Of a stretch of 64,000 nt of DNA, positions 1 to 9,288 are shown one piece after another. Origin of the DNA: Salinibacter pepae. Lineage in GTDB: Bacteria > Bacteroidota > Rhodothermia > Rhodothermales > Salinibacteraceae. The stretch lies in the NCBI RefSeq assembly GCF_947077775.1, contig NZ_CAMTTE010000001.1, positions 2,694,501 through 2,758,500 of the forward strand, read 5' to 3'. The notes under the pieces are model-generated. The model made no database searches, was not told where the DNA came from, and saw nothing but the letters and a program-made list of their open reading frames with translations. Position numbers and translations under genes: made by a program. Within the stretch, counting starts at the first letter, position 1, and each line of letters begins with the position of its first letter.

Positions 1-818
1 GCACCACGGCATCGGAAACGACAAAGGTGCTGGAAAACTCGTATCGGGCCATGAACATTGCGTTTGTACAAGAGTGGACAGAGTTTGCTGAAGAGGTGGG
101 CGTGAATCTTTACGAAGTCATTGAGGCCATTCGGAAGCGCCCAACACACCAAAACCTCATGTTTCCGGGGCTCGGTGTGGGCGGCTATTGCTTAACCAAA
201 GATCCACTTCTGGCATCTTGGGCACGCGATGCTCATGGAAATAGCGACGGGGAGGCACGTCTCCCTCAGAGTGAGACGGCCGTCGAGATCAATGACCGGA
301 TGCCTCGTCATACCTTTAATCAGCTTCGGGCGGCACTTGGTGATACGGTTGACGGACAGACGGTGCTTATGCTCGGTGTATCGTACCGGAAAGACGTGGG
401 GGATACGCGATACACGCCTGCTGAATACCTTTACGACCTCCTGCAGGAGCACGGGGCTGAAGTGCGACTCCACGATCCGTTCGTCGAGTACTGGGAAGAG
501 CGCAACCGCGATGTAAATCAGGACTTGGATGCTGCCCTTACCGACGAGATTGAGGCCGTCGTCTTTTCGACGCCGCATTCCGAGTACGAAGATAATGCTG
601 AACTGCACCGCCGACTGCATGGTCTTTCCCGTGCAATTGTTGTGCACGATGCCTGGGGGGTGTTGAGCGACGGTGAGATTGGCGCGCTGCAGAGCGCGCA
701 CCGCGTGCAGGTGACGGGGCGAGGCGATCTCAATTCCGAAGAGGTCGATTCTGACAACCGATCTTCTCAGTCGGCCTCCTCGCTCGAATCCTCTTCCAAT
801 GTCTCCCTTGCATCATGA
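1..818 (+). CDS. UDP-sugar/UDP-ManNAc-type dehydrogenase, C-terminal part (5' end outside window)
   Basis: The frame is open from the window edge (codons from base 3), so the N-terminal NAD-binding Rossmann domain is missing. The catalytic-cysteine motif of the UDP-glucose/GDP-mannose dehydrogenase family is visible (GVGGYCLTKDP), followed by the C-terminal UDP-binding domain signature (LGVSYRKDVGDTRYTP). These enzymes oxidise C6 of a nucleotide sugar to the uronic acid in two NAD-dependent steps in the cytoplasm. The end is a low-complexity Ser-rich tail of about 20 residues. The stop overlaps the next start by 4 bases (ATGA), so the two are probably translationally coupled. The substrate cannot be decided; UDP-ManNAc (WecC-like) is the best guess. 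Confidence 0.88.
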   Translation, partial: TTASETTKVLENSYRAMNIAFVQEWTEFAEEVGVNLYEVIEAIRKRPTHQNLMFPGLGVGGYCLTKDPLLASWARDAHGNSDGEARLPQSETAVEINDRMPRHTFNQLRAALGDTVDGQTVLMLGVSYRKDVGDTRYTPAEYLYDLLQEHGAEVRLHDPFVEYWEERNRDVNQDLDAALTDEIEAVVFSTPHSEYEDNAELHRRLHGLSRAIVVHDAWGVLSDGEIGALQSAHRVQVTGRGDLNSEEVDSDNRSSQSASSLESSSNVSLAS

Positions 819-1810
819 ACCGCATTCTTCTGCTCGGCGGTGCCGGATTTATCGGGTGCCACCTGGCTCGTTACTTCGTGGAGCGGGGCGACTGCCAGAT
901 CACGCTCGTTGATAACTTTTTTCGGAGCAAACAGGACGAGGAACTGGACACGCTACTCCAGACGCCGGCTGTTGACATCGTAGAAGGAGACCTCACCGAA
1001 CGGTCGACGTTCGACCGATTGGACGATGAGTACGACCACGTCTATGTCCTCGCCGCGGTGGTCGGGGTGGGGTACACTGAAGATATGCCGGAGGAGGTGT
1101 GGCGCATCAACACAGCGATCACGCTCAACACGTTCGAGTGGCTTCGCGAGAGCAGTGTCTCCCGTGTGCTCTTTGCCTCGACGAGTGAGACTTACGCGGG
1201 CACGGTGGAGGAATTCGGAGCCGAGATTCCAACGCAAGAGGACGTACCGCTCTCCATTACCGACATCACGCAGCCCCGCTTCACGTACGCGGTGACGAAG
1301 ATGCTCGGTGAGGCGGGCATCGCACATTACGCAGAGGCATATGACTTTGAGCAGATCACCGTCCGCTTTCACAACGTATATGGGCCGCGGATGGGGTTTA
1401 AGCACGTCATTCCGCAGGTCGTGGAGCGGTTCTATGAGGAGGAGGATCCGTTTACAGTCTACGGCTACGACCAGACGCGGGCCTTCTGTCACATTGACGA
1501 TGCGGTTCGCGGCGTGGCAGAGGCCATGGAGACGCCCGGGGCGGCCGGGCGAACCTACCACATCGGGGACGATCGGGACGAAATCACCATAGAGACCTTG
1601 ATTCGCTACATCGGCGATCTAATGGAGTTTGACGGCGAGTACGAACAAGGACCGTCGCATGCCGGCAGTGTGTCCCGTCGGTGTCCGGATGTGGACCGGG
1701 CCCGAGAAGTTTTCGGCTATGAGCCGCAGGTGCACTGGAAAGAGGGGGTGGAGGAAACAGTTGAGTGGTATACTGACTACTTTGAGTCGGAGCGTGAGGT
1801 GTTTGAGTAA
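815..1810 (+). CDS. NAD-dependent epimerase/dehydratase (extended SDR)
   Basis: A 331-residue extended short-chain dehydrogenase acting on a nucleotide sugar. An N-terminal glycine-rich NAD motif is visible (LLLGGAGFIGCHLA), as is the active-site Tyr-x3-Lys (YAVTK, about residue 153) preceded by a STSETYAG segment. The C-terminal half carries the sugar-binding features of the family (RFHNVYGPR). Length is normal. It overlaps the upstream dehydrogenase by 4 bases and lies 34 bases before the LegC-like aminotransferase, so it could supply the 4-keto sugar for that enzyme (LegB role) or be an independent 4-epimerase. Sequence alone does not separate 4,6-dehydratase from epimerase. Confidence 0.88.
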   Translation: MNRILLLGGAGFIGCHLARYFVERGDCQITLVDNFFRSKQDEELDTLLQTPAVDIVEGDLTERSTFDRLDDEYDHVYVLAAVVGVGYTEDMPEEVWRINTAITLNTFEWLRESSVSRVLFASTSETYAGTVEEFGAEIPTQEDVPLSITDITQPRFTYAVTKMLGEAGIAHYAEAYDFEQITVRFHNVYGPRMGFKHVIPQVVERFYEEEDPFTVYGYDQTRAFCHIDDAVRGVAEAMETPGAAGRTYHIGDDRDEITIETLIRYIGDLMEFDGEYEQGPSHAGSVSRRCPDVDRAREVFGYEPQVHWKEGVEETVEWYTDYFESEREVFE

Positions 1811-1844
1811 GGGGACTATTTTGTCGAACAGTGGGAGTGTGCGT

Positions 1845-3002
1845 ATGATGATCGCGAGTGAAATTGAGACGGCTATTCGGGCGGCTATTGGACCCCAGGA
1901 GGATTTTGTGGCGCTTCACGAGCCGACATTTCAAGGAAATGAGTGGGAATACGTAAAGGAGTGCATCGACACGGGCTGGGTGTCGCCTGTCGGGTCGTAT
2001 GTCGACCAGTTTGAGGAGAAGATTGCCGAATACACGGGAGCTGAGCGGGCCGTGGCTGTCAACAACGGAACGGCGGCCCTGAAGGTGGGCCTCCGGCTCG
2101 TGGGCGTGGAGGAGGGCGACGAGGTGCTCGTGCCGGCGCTCACGTTCGTCGCCACGGCGAACGCCGTCTCGTACCTTGGGGCGACGCCGCATTTTGTGGA
2201 CAGTGAGCGCCGGACGCTCGGAGTCGATCCAGATAGGCTGGACACGTATCTCGATCGGACGACAGAGATGCGAGGTGAGGCGTGCTACAATCGGGAGACG
2301 GGGCGACGCATTCGGGCCGTTGTACCCATGCACACGTTCGGCCATCCCGTCGACCTCGACCGCCTGGCCGACGTTTGTGACCGCTATAAGCTGGAGATGG
2401 TGGAGGATGCCGCAGAGTCGCTGGGCTCTACTTACAAGGGCAACCACACCGGGAACTGGGGACGTTGCGCAGCGCTCAGCTTCAACGGCAACAAGACAAT
2501 TACGACGGGCGGTGGGGGGGCGATTATAACTAACGACCCGGCTCTTGCAGACCGCGCCCGGCACCTCACGAAAGTAGCGAAAAAGGATCATCCCTGGGAG
2601 TATAACCACGACACGGTGGGATATAACTACCGGCTGCCCAACATCAACGCGGCTCTCGGCTGCGCGCAACTTGAACAGTTGCCCTTGTATCTTGAAAACA
2701 AGCGCCGGCTCGCTGAGCGGTACAGCGAAGAGGTAGACCGAATTGACGGGGTGACGTTCGTTGACGAGCCCGAGTTCGGGCGAAGCAACTACTGGCTGAA
2801 CGCCATCATGCTCTCGGCGGAGAAGGCGCACCGGCGGGATGACGTGCTGGCCCAGTTAAACGATCACGACTTGATGAGTCGTCCCGCCTGGAAACCTATG
2901 CACTGGCTTCCGATGTATGAGGATTGTCCTCGGATGGACGTGTCGGTGGCGGAAGCCGTGTACGAACGGCTCCTCAATATTCCGAGCAGTGTATTTCTAT
3001 AG
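1845..3002 (+). CDS. LegC-like PLP-dependent sugar aminotransferase (DegT/DnrJ/EryC1)
   Basis: About 385 residues of fold-type I aminotransferase. The PLP lysine lies in LSFNGNKTITTGGGG, and the DAAESLG and NNGTAALKVGL motifs are characteristic of DegT/DnrJ/EryC1 enzymes. Resemblance is closest to the LegC/PglE type that aminates UDP-4-keto-6-deoxy-GlcNAc at C4 in legionaminic acid synthesis. The frame is open from 1629 inside the upstream gene, but homology begins at MMIASEIETAI, so I place the start at 1845. The gene ends normally (NIPSS near the C terminus), and the base composition then collapses to AT-rich within a few bases of the stop. Confidence 0.9.
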   Translation: MMIASEIETAIRAAIGPQEDFVALHEPTFQGNEWEYVKECIDTGWVSPVGSYVDQFEEKIAEYTGAERAVAVNNGTAALKVGLRLVGVEEGDEVLVPALTFVATANAVSYLGATPHFVDSERRTLGVDPDRLDTYLDRTTEMRGEACYNRETGRRIRAVVPMHTFGHPVDLDRLADVCDRYKLEMVEDAAESLGSTYKGNHTGNWGRCAALSFNGNKTITTGGGGAIITNDPALADRARHLTKVAKKDHPWEYNHDTVGYNYRLPNINAALGCAQLEQLPLYLENKRRLAERYSEEVDRIDGVTFVDEPEFGRSNYWLNAIMLSAEKAHRRDDVLAQLNDHDLMSRPAWKPMHWLPMYEDCPRMDVSVAEAVYERLLNIPSSVFL

Positions 3003-3045
3003 AAAACATTAAGAGTTAAAAGTAAATACTTAAGAATTACTTCCT

Positions 3046-3927
3046 ATGGTCATGAAAGAAAAAATATGGGGAGAAAAAAAGATAAAAAAAGAGGAAGATC
3101 AAATAAAGCGTTTATTTATAAAATGTTATGATAAAAAAATAAGTAAAAAAAAGTTCGATCAACTTTATAAGAAAAATCCTTACGGGGAGTCGAGAGCGAT
3201 AGCTTTAAAGAAAAGTGATGAACTTATTGGGTTTTATGGGCTTATACCACAAAAAATTTCGAAGAGGTTGAATGAAAAGAAGTTATCAATGAACTATCTA
3301 TTGGGAGTATCCCTCATGATTTCTCCCGAATTCAGGGATGTGAGTACACTCGCAGTAATATTGAAAAGAGTGGATAAACATATAGGAAAAACGAACTACA
3401 TAACTGTCCTAGGATTTCCAAACGAGCAGTCAATCATCCCTTTAACTACTCTTTTTGGGTGGAATATTGTTGAGGAGGCAAAGTTTTATACGTGCAAAGT
3501 TAAAAATGCAAACCAGAATGCAAAAATAAAAGATATAAAAGAAAGTAAAATTTTATCAAAAAATAAGTGGTGTGTACCATATGAAGAAGAGGAGTTTATT
3601 GAGTGGAAAGAAATATGTAACTCATACAACACTGTCGAGATAAATAATGATTTAAAAGTAGTATATAAGAAATATAAAAACAAAATTGATCTATTGGATG
3701 TAAGTAGAATAAAAAATGGAAATGTAGAGAGAGAAAATTTAGAAAGTTTGGTGGAAAGAGAAAGAGCAAGTGGCTTTATAATTACAAATTACCACGCTAA
3801 AAAGATAGGTGTAAGCTTAAAAAAATGTGAGGGTTGGAATAATGGAAAAATACGATTGTGTTCTTTAGGAGATGGAGTGGAGTCGAAAAACCTACACTTA
3901 AGTCTACTCATGTCAGACGTGTTTTAG
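3046..3927 (+). CDS. GNAT-like N-acyltransferase of the polysaccharide locus (AT-rich)
   Basis: A 293-residue protein, very rich in Lys, Glu, Asn and Ile. The stretch GFPNEQSI followed by LFGWNIVEE resembles the hallmark of GNAT-like acyltransferases found in O-antigen and capsule loci, and a SPEFRD segment lies before it. I infer that it transfers an acyl group to a sugar amine. Codon use and base composition are far more AT-rich than the genes before it and the core genes on the right, a sign of recent transfer. The end overlaps the upstream part of the next open frame, but that gene's real start is after this stop. Assignment to the GNAT superfamily is moderate; the substrate is unknown. 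Confidence 0.65.
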   Translation: MVMKEKIWGEKKIKKEEDQIKRLFIKCYDKKISKKKFDQLYKKNPYGESRAIALKKSDELIGFYGLIPQKISKRLNEKKLSMNYLLGVSLMISPEFRDVSTLAVILKRVDKHIGKTNYITVLGFPNEQSIIPLTTLFGWNIVEEAKFYTCKVKNANQNAKIKDIKESKILSKNKWCVPYEEEEFIEWKEICNSYNTVEINNDLKVVYKKYKNKIDLLDVSRIKNGNVERENLESLVERERASGFIITNYHAKKIGVSLKKCEGWNNGKIRLCSLGDGVESKNLHLSLLMSDVF

Positions 3928-3938
3928 GTATTAATATA

Positions 3939-5099
3939 ATGAGAGTATTAGGTTTCACAAGCATAAGAGCTGACTACGACCTTTTAAGTGGTCTATACAA
4001 GAAGATGGATTCAGATGAAAATATGAAATTCAAAGTTCTAGTATCTGGTGCACACTTGTCTGAGGAGTACGGGAAGAGTCTAAGTCAAATTAGAGAGGAT
4101 GGGGTAAGCATACTTACAGAGGTAGAAAGCCTTATTAGCTCTAATTCGAAAAGGTCAAGACTTAAAACCGCTAGTATATTTCTTCAGAACTCTATCGATA
4201 TAGTTCGTAGCTACGAACCTGACCTTCTCATATATGCTGGAGACAGAGAGGACATACTCGCTGCCTCGATGATCGGGGCGTACCTTCAAATCCCAACTGT
4301 CCATCTTTATGGTGGAGATCATGTAGTGGATGGGCATGTTGATAATCCTGCACGGCATGCGACCTCCAAACTTTCTAGTGTTCACATGGTAACACTCCCT
4401 GAACACAAGCGTCGCTTGATGGCAATGGGAGAATCTGAAGAGCGTATTCACGTTGTTGGAGCCCTTTCGCTAGATCGTATTCGAAAGCACAGCCCAATGT
4501 CACGTAAGGAGGTATTGCAGCATTTCGGACTTAGTGATCAGCCCTACGCAATTGTAATATTTCATCCTCAAGATAGAGAGCTAGGCGAGTCCTCAAAATA
4601 TCTTGAACGAATTATTAACTCGTTTCATGAAAGAGGTATCTTTTGTTTCGTCGGTTATCCTAACACTGATCCTGATAATAAAAACATAATAAAATTACTA
4701 GAAAGGAAAGAAAGTAGAGGTCTCGTTTATGTATACAAAAGTTTGGAAAGAAATATTTTTCTTTCCTTGTACAAGAACGCATGTGTACAAGTTGGAAACT
4801 CTTCTTCTGGAATTATTGAGGCAGCTAGCATTCCTCTTCCCGTAGTAAATGTGGGAATGCGCCAGAAGGGGAGGAGGGCTGGCAAAAATGTGATATTTAC
4901 CGGTAAAAGCCAAGATGAAATTGACCAAGCAATCGACCGTGCTTTATCTGACTCTTTTCGTGAATCGATACAGGAAATAGAAAACATTTATGGCGACGGC
5001 AAAAGCATTGGTAGAGTCCATAGTATCATCAAGAATATAAATTTCGATAAATTTTTGTACAAAACTGAAGACCCCATAGAAGTTGCAAACAATCAATAA
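3939..5099 (+). CDS. UDP-N-acetylglucosamine 2-epimerase, hydrolysing (NeuC/LegG family)
   Basis: A 386-residue GT-B-fold epimerase. Family features are DLLIYAGDREDILAA, the HLYGGD segment with HATSKLSSVHMV after it, and GNSSSGIIEAA in the C-terminal UDP-binding half. NeuC-type enzymes convert a UDP-GlcNAc-type sugar to the 2-epimer and release UDP; LegG does this on the 2,4-diamino sugar (or its GDP form) in legionaminic acid synthesis. The frame is open from 3858, but MRVLGFTSIRADYD at 3939 matches the usual N terminus and leaves 11 bases after the upstream gene. Composition is intermediate, more AT-rich than the core. The nearby neuB and neuA homologues support the role. Confidence 0.88.
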   Translation: MRVLGFTSIRADYDLLSGLYKKMDSDENMKFKVLVSGAHLSEEYGKSLSQIREDGVSILTEVESLISSNSKRSRLKTASIFLQNSIDIVRSYEPDLLIYAGDREDILAASMIGAYLQIPTVHLYGGDHVVDGHVDNPARHATSKLSSVHMVTLPEHKRRLMAMGESEERIHVVGALSLDRIRKHSPMSRKEVLQHFGLSDQPYAIVIFHPQDRELGESSKYLERIINSFHERGIFCFVGYPNTDPDNKNIIKLLERKESRGLVYVYKSLERNIFLSLYKNACVQVGNSSSGIIEAASIPLPVVNVGMRQKGRRAGKNVIFTGKSQDEIDQAIDRALSDSFRESIQEIENIYGDGKSIGRVHSIIKNINFDKFLYKTEDPIEVANNQ

Positions 5100-5115
5100 A
5101 TTTGGACATACAAGT

Positions 5116-5379
5116 ATGAATGAAGAGGTGCGTGGAGTAATTGAAGAGATGTTCTTGTCTGAATTGGGTGATAGGGATAGAGGTGGTATGAATAGAGTGC
5201 CGGATGAATTGGTTCTTCTTGACAGTGGACTAGACTCAATCGGGTTTGCCACACTCGTTGCAAAACTGGAGGAGAAGTTGGGTTATGACCCTTTCGTCCA
5301 AATGGATGAGCCAGTTTATCCCCGTACGTTTGGTGAATTCGTTGAAATCTATGAAGAGCATGCTGATGGACAGTCATGA
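5116..5379 (+). CDS. Acyl carrier protein
   Basis: A small acidic protein of 87 residues with the phosphopantetheine attachment motif LDSGLDSIGFATLV, the serine following Asp as in all carrier proteins. A four-helix layout is likely. The frame is open from 5083 inside the previous gene; I prefer the ATG at 5116. The stop overlaps the start of the ligase downstream by 4 bases, strongly suggesting that carrier and ligase are made together. A dedicated carrier protein inside a nonulosonic acid locus implies an acyl-thioester substrate for sugar N-acylation rather than plain acetyl-CoA. This role is an inference. Confidence 0.85.
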   Translation: MNEEVRGVIEEMFLSELGDRDRGGMNRVPDELVLLDSGLDSIGFATLVAKLEEKLGYDPFVQMDEPVYPRTFGEFVEIYEEHADGQS

Positions 5380-6767
5380 AGCGCCTTGTTGACCATGTTG
5401 CGACCAGATCTGGAACCGACAGGGTCTTTGTTGATGACAGACTTGAGTTGAAGGGGGGTTCACTGATAGAAGTGGTCGAGCGGACGCGTGCAGAACATTC
5501 TGTATTTCGAGGATCGTCTGTAGGAGTGTGTTTTTCGAGAGGCTATGAGACGGCACTTGCACTCGTGGCTCTTGATGGCTTTGCTGAACAATTACTGATT
5601 GTACCTCCTACCTCGAAACCTGCACGGGTCCGTGAGTTCATAGATCGAACAGATACAGAGTTTATCCTTGGAAACCGAGAGAACCTCCGGACTGGAGGAC
5701 TTCGCCAGTATGATATCCGCAATCTTTGTGGCCTAAACGGAGGGTTGACCCAGAAAGAAGACGATGGAAATGCAGGTGACCGAGGAACTGTTTGCGATAC
5801 TGAATGGATATTGGCGACCTCAGGGACAACAGGTACCCCAAAACTTGTCGCACATGATTTATCTTCCCTCCTCAGAACGGTAAAAACAGACACAAAGGTG
5901 GGACACACTCTACGTTGGGGGTTGCTCTACGATCTCTGTCGTTTTGCTGGTATTCAAGTATTTCTACAGAGTTTAGTTGGAGGGTCTACACTCATATTTG
6001 CCGATCACGTGGAATCAATAGACGAACAGGTAAATCTGCTTCTGAGCGGTAATTGCAATGCCCTATCGGGCACGCCAACTATGTGGCGGCGCCTTTTAAT
6101 GAGTGACCAATTTGAGAACCTTTCGTTACGCATTGCGACATTAGGAGGAGAAATTGCCGACGGGCAAATATTAAAGGCTCTGCAGAGAACGTTCCCTGAA
6201 GCTAAAATCTCACATATTTACGCGTCCACGGAGGCGGGCGTGGGGTTTTCTGTTTCGGATGGGCAACCTGGTTTCCCAGCCACCTTTCTGGAAAATCCGC
6301 CGGAGGAGACTGAGATTAAGGTGAGTGATGAAGGACTCCTACATCTTCGGCCTCCCCAACCCGAACAAGAGCGCTATGTTGAAGAGGGCCTCACCCTCAC
6401 AGACGGCGAGGGTTGGATTAATACGGGCGATGTTGTAGAGCGCAGCGGAGATCGATTTCTGTTTCAAGGAAGGGAGAGCGGCGTCATTAATGTTGGGGGA
6501 AATAAGGTGCATCCAGAGAAGGTAGAAAACGTGATTCAAGAAGTTGAGGGGGTTGCGCAGGTTGTGGTGCGTGCAAAAAAAAGTGCGATTACTGGCAATC
6601 TCGTAGAGGCACTTGTGAAGCCAAGCGGGAACGTAGAAGGGGAACAGGAGTTGAGATCAGCTGTCCGGGAGAGGTGTAATGCTGACCTCAACAACTACGA
6701 AGTTCCGGCAGTCTGCAAAGTGGTCTCCTCCTTAGAGATGAATGCAGCAGGTAAACTGGTCCGATAA
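5376..6767 (+). CDS. Adenylate-forming acyl-CoA/acyl-ACP ligase (AMP-dependent synthetase)
   Basis: A 463-residue member of the ANL superfamily. The P-loop A3 motif is ATSGTTGTPKLVAH (about residue 148), the A5-like motif is STEAGVGF, the A7-like motif is GWINTGDVVE, and GRESGVINVGGNKVHP begins the C-terminal lid. A conserved lysine for the adenylation half-reaction lies in the final NAAGKLVR. The enzyme should activate a carboxylic acid as acyl-AMP and load it on a thiol. Overlap of 4 bases with the carrier-protein gene makes that protein the likely acceptor. The gene is somewhat shorter than free-standing acyl-CoA synthetases (about 500-550). The acid is not predictable from sequence. Confidence 0.88.
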   Translation: MKRLVDHVATRSGTDRVFVDDRLELKGGSLIEVVERTRAEHSVFRGSSVGVCFSRGYETALALVALDGFAEQLLIVPPTSKPARVREFIDRTDTEFILGNRENLRTGGLRQYDIRNLCGLNGGLTQKEDDGNAGDRGTVCDTEWILATSGTTGTPKLVAHDLSSLLRTVKTDTKVGHTLRWGLLYDLCRFAGIQVFLQSLVGGSTLIFADHVESIDEQVNLLLSGNCNALSGTPTMWRRLLMSDQFENLSLRIATLGGEIADGQILKALQRTFPEAKISHIYASTEAGVGFSVSDGQPGFPATFLENPPEETEIKVSDEGLLHLRPPQPEQERYVEEGLTLTDGEGWINTGDVVERSGDRFLFQGRESGVINVGGNKVHPEKVENVIQEVEGVAQVVVRAKKSAITGNLVEALVKPSGNVEGEQELRSAVRERCNADLNNYEVPAVCKVVSSLEMNAAGKLVR

Positions 6768-7513
6768 TGCAAGAACAGGAATCTGGCGAAGGGTCAACTG
6801 TACTCGTGACCGGTGCTACTCGCGGTCTGGGTCTTGAGATAGCAAGACATCTGGCGATGAAGGGGTATGAGATCGTTGGGGGAGCTCGAAAGCCCTCGGC
6901 TGAACTGGAAGCAGTGATCGAGGATTTTCCGAACCAAGTTCACTACGAGTCGCTCGATCTATCGGAGTTCGATTCCCTGCACGGTTACGTGAGGAGCGTG
7001 ACGAATAAGTACGGGCGCCTTTATGGTCTCGTCAACAACGCGGCGATTGCACGTGAGGGGGTTCTCGCTACTCAGCACGACTCCGAGATTAGCGACATGA
7101 TTGAAGTGAACGTAACGGGCACTATACTCCTCACGAAGTATGCAGTCCGCTCGATGCTGATCGAGGAAGAGGGACGGGTAGTAAACATTGCTTCCATAAT
7201 TGCCGAAACGGGATTCAATGGATTGTCCGTATATGGGGCCAGTAAAGCCGCCCTGGTAGGGTTTAGTCGCTCACTCGCTCGCGAATTAGGAGACCGAGGA
7301 ATTACGGTCAACGCTATATTGCCAGGGTACATGCAGACAAGCATGTCCTCCTCTCTGAGCGAGGAACAACTTGAGACCATTCGTCGAAGATCCGCCCTCC
7401 AGCGATTGGTGGAGGTGGACGAGGTAGCACCGAGCGTATCTTTTCTCTTATCCCCGACTGCTTCCAGTATAACCGGTACTACGCTTACGGTTGATGCTGG
7501 AAGCACGGCCTGA
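6767..7513 (+). CDS. Short-chain dehydrogenase/reductase, FabG-like
   Basis: A 248-residue classical SDR. The cofactor motif is TGATRGLGLEIA, the structural NNA motif is present (VNNAAI), the catalytic Ser is in IIAETGFNGLSVYGASK with Tyr-x3-Lys as YGASK, and the end has the usual SITGTTLTVDAGS. It overlaps the stop of the ligase by one base. In this operon it could reduce a 3-oxoacyl group on the carrier protein to a hydroxyacyl group, as FabG does, or act on a sugar, as proposed for PtmA in Campylobacter. Family assignment is firm; the substrate is open. Confidence 0.9.
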   Translation: MQEQESGEGSTVLVTGATRGLGLEIARHLAMKGYEIVGGARKPSAELEAVIEDFPNQVHYESLDLSEFDSLHGYVRSVTNKYGRLYGLVNNAAIAREGVLATQHDSEISDMIEVNVTGTILLTKYAVRSMLIEEEGRVVNIASIIAETGFNGLSVYGASKAALVGFSRSLARELGDRGITVNAILPGYMQTSMSSSLSEEQLETIRRRSALQRLVEVDEVAPSVSFLLSPTASSITGTTLTVDAGSTA

Positions 7514-7527
7514 TAGAAAGTCAGCTG

Positions 7528-8208
7528 ATGCAGATGGAAGGAACTCAAATTGTGGTTGCTCCACATCCTGATGATGAAACGCTTGGGTGTGGTGGGACAA
7601 TGCTTAGGTGTAAAGATGAGGGGGTTCCAGTCCACTGGTTGATTGTGACCCACGTTACCACAGACCTAGGCTACTCAAGCGATCGTGTAGAACAACGGGA
7701 GGAAGAAATTCGACACGTAGCCAAGCAGTATGGGATTTCGGAAATTACAAACCTGAGGTTTCCTGCAACTCGGTTGGACACAGAACCTCTTGGGGATATC
7801 GTGGAAGCAATTGGGAGAGTATTTCAAAAGCTTGAACCGGAGGTCGTCTACGTTCCGTATCGGAACGATATCCACACAGACCACGCTGTTGTATTTGACG
7901 CTGTTACTTCATGCACAAAGTGGTTCCGATATCCCTCCGTACGGCGAGTGCTCGCATACGAGACTCTGTCGGAGACCGATTTCACGATTGATCCGGACGC
8001 GACTGGGTTCCGCCCCAACGTATTCTGTAACGTAACAGGGTATGTAGAAGAGAAGGTAGAGATCATGCGGATGTACGAGAGTGAGATGGGAACGCATCCG
8101 TTTCCCAGAAGCGACGCATCCATTCGTGCCCTAGCCACCCTTCGCGGAGCTGCATCGGGATTTGAAGCGGCCGAGGGCTTTATGTTACTGCGCGAACGAA
8201 TCCAGTAG
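7528..8208 (+). CDS. PIG-L/LmbE family N-deacetylase
   Basis: A 226-residue zinc-dependent deacetylase. The metal-binding signature HPDDETLGCGG is at residues 12-22, and the distal metal ligand motif DIHTDH is near residue 114. Family members remove N-acetyl from GlcNAc-type sugars or act on similar amides. Between the acyl module and neuB it could unmask an amine, which is then formylated or acylated by neighbours. The start at 7528 follows the previous stop by 14 bases. Length is normal for the family. Confidence 0.87.
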   Translation: MQMEGTQIVVAPHPDDETLGCGGTMLRCKDEGVPVHWLIVTHVTTDLGYSSDRVEQREEEIRHVAKQYGISEITNLRFPATRLDTEPLGDIVEAIGRVFQKLEPEVVYVPYRNDIHTDHAVVFDAVTSCTKWFRYPSVRRVLAYETLSETDFTIDPDATGFRPNVFCNVTGYVEEKVEIMRMYESEMGTHPFPRSDASIRALATLRGAASGFEAAEGFMLLRERIQ

Positions 8209-8211
8209 ACC

Positions 8212-9288
8212 ATGTCCACGTATGTCATTGCCGAAGCGGGAGTAAATCACAACGGCTCGATGGATCTGGCTCGCGACCTCATCGCGGCGGCGGCCGAGGC
8301 AGGCGTGGACGCTGTCAAATTTCAGACCTTCCGTGCTGACGAACTGGTAGCAGAAGACGCTCCCAAAGCCGATTACCAGACCGAGACGACCGACGTGGAC
8401 GACTCGCAGGCGGACATGCTGCGCCGGTTGGAGCTAAGCCCGGAGCAGCATCACACCATTGTGGAGCACTGCGCGGCGCACGACCTACAGTTTCTTTCAA
8501 CGCCGTTCGACGCACAGAGCGCGCGCTTTCTGGTCGAGGAGTTCGACGTGCCACGCCTCAAGATTGGGTCCGGCGAGCTCACGAACGGACCACTGCTTTT
8601 GGACGTCGCTCGTCTGGGACGCCCGATCATCCTGTCGACGGGCATGGGGACACTCGGCGAGGTAGAACGGGCGCTGTCGGTGCTGGCCTACGGCTACACC
8701 ACTGGCGACGGACGCCCTACACCGGAGGATCTGGACCGGGCGCTGGCATCGGCCGAGGCAATCCACGCTCTGGAACAGAAGGTGACGGTGCTCCACTGCG
8801 TAACGGAGTATCCCGCGTCGGTAGAAACAATCAATCTGAGGGTTATGGACACGCTGCGCCGGGCGTTCGACCTTCCGGTTGGCCTGTCAGATCATACGCC
8901 GGGCACTGCCGTACCGGTTGCCGCCACCGCGCGAGGGGCAACCCTCATTGAAAAGCACTTTACGCTTGACCGCTCGCTTCCAGGTCCGGACCACCGGGCC
9001 TCGCTCGAACCCGACGAGCTTCAAAACATGGTCCAGGGCATCCGCGATGCCGAGGCCGCACTGGGCACGGCTCGGAAGAGACCAGCCGATCCCGAATGGA
9101 AGAATCGTCCCGTGGCCCGGAAAAGTCTCGTGGCTGCTCAAGCCATTTCGGAGGGAGAAGTGTTTACGAGAGAGAACCTTGAGGTCAAACGACCGGGGGA
9201 TGGCGTGTCCCCGATGCGATACTGGGAGTACCTGGGCCGTACGGCCAAGTCAAGCTATGAGCCGGATGAACAGATCAGCAAACGATGA
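8212..9288 (+). CDS. N-acetylneuraminate/legionaminate synthase (NeuB/LegI)
   Basis: A 358-residue synthase that condenses a 6-carbon (di)amino sugar with phosphoenolpyruvate to give a nine-carbon nonulosonic acid. The TIM-barrel domain begins IAEAGVNHNG and contains the segments VKFQTF, LKIGSGELTN, HCVTEYPAS and GLSDHTPGT with EKHFTLDR, all family hallmarks. The C-terminal SAF (antifreeze-like) domain starts around RPVARKSLVAA. It begins 3 bases after the deacetylase stop and overlaps the next gene by 4 bases. The neighbourhood favours a 5,7-diamino acid such as legionaminic acid over Neu5Ac. Confidence 0.93.
   Translation: MSTYVIAEAGVNHNGSMDLARDLIAAAAEAGVDAVKFQTFRADELVAEDAPKADYQTETTDVDDSQADMLRRLELSPEQHHTIVEHCAAHDLQFLSTPFDAQSARFLVEEFDVPRLKIGSGELTNGPLLLDVARLGRPIILSTGMGTLGEVERALSVLAYGYTTGDGRPTPEDLDRALASAEAIHALEQKVTVLHCVTEYPASVETINLRVMDTLRRAFDLPVGLSDHTPGTAVPVAATARGATLIEKHFTLDRSLPGPDHRASLEPDELQNMVQGIRDAEAALGTARKRPADPEWKNRPVARKSLVAAQAISEGEVFTRENLEVKRPGDGVSPMRYWEYLGRTAKSSYEPDEQISKR

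Noticed and set aside
3858-3938. Longer N terminus for the 2-epimerase
   Set aside because: The additional 27 residues overlap the GNAT gene and are not part of the family; MRVLGFTSIRADYD at 3939 is the usual start.
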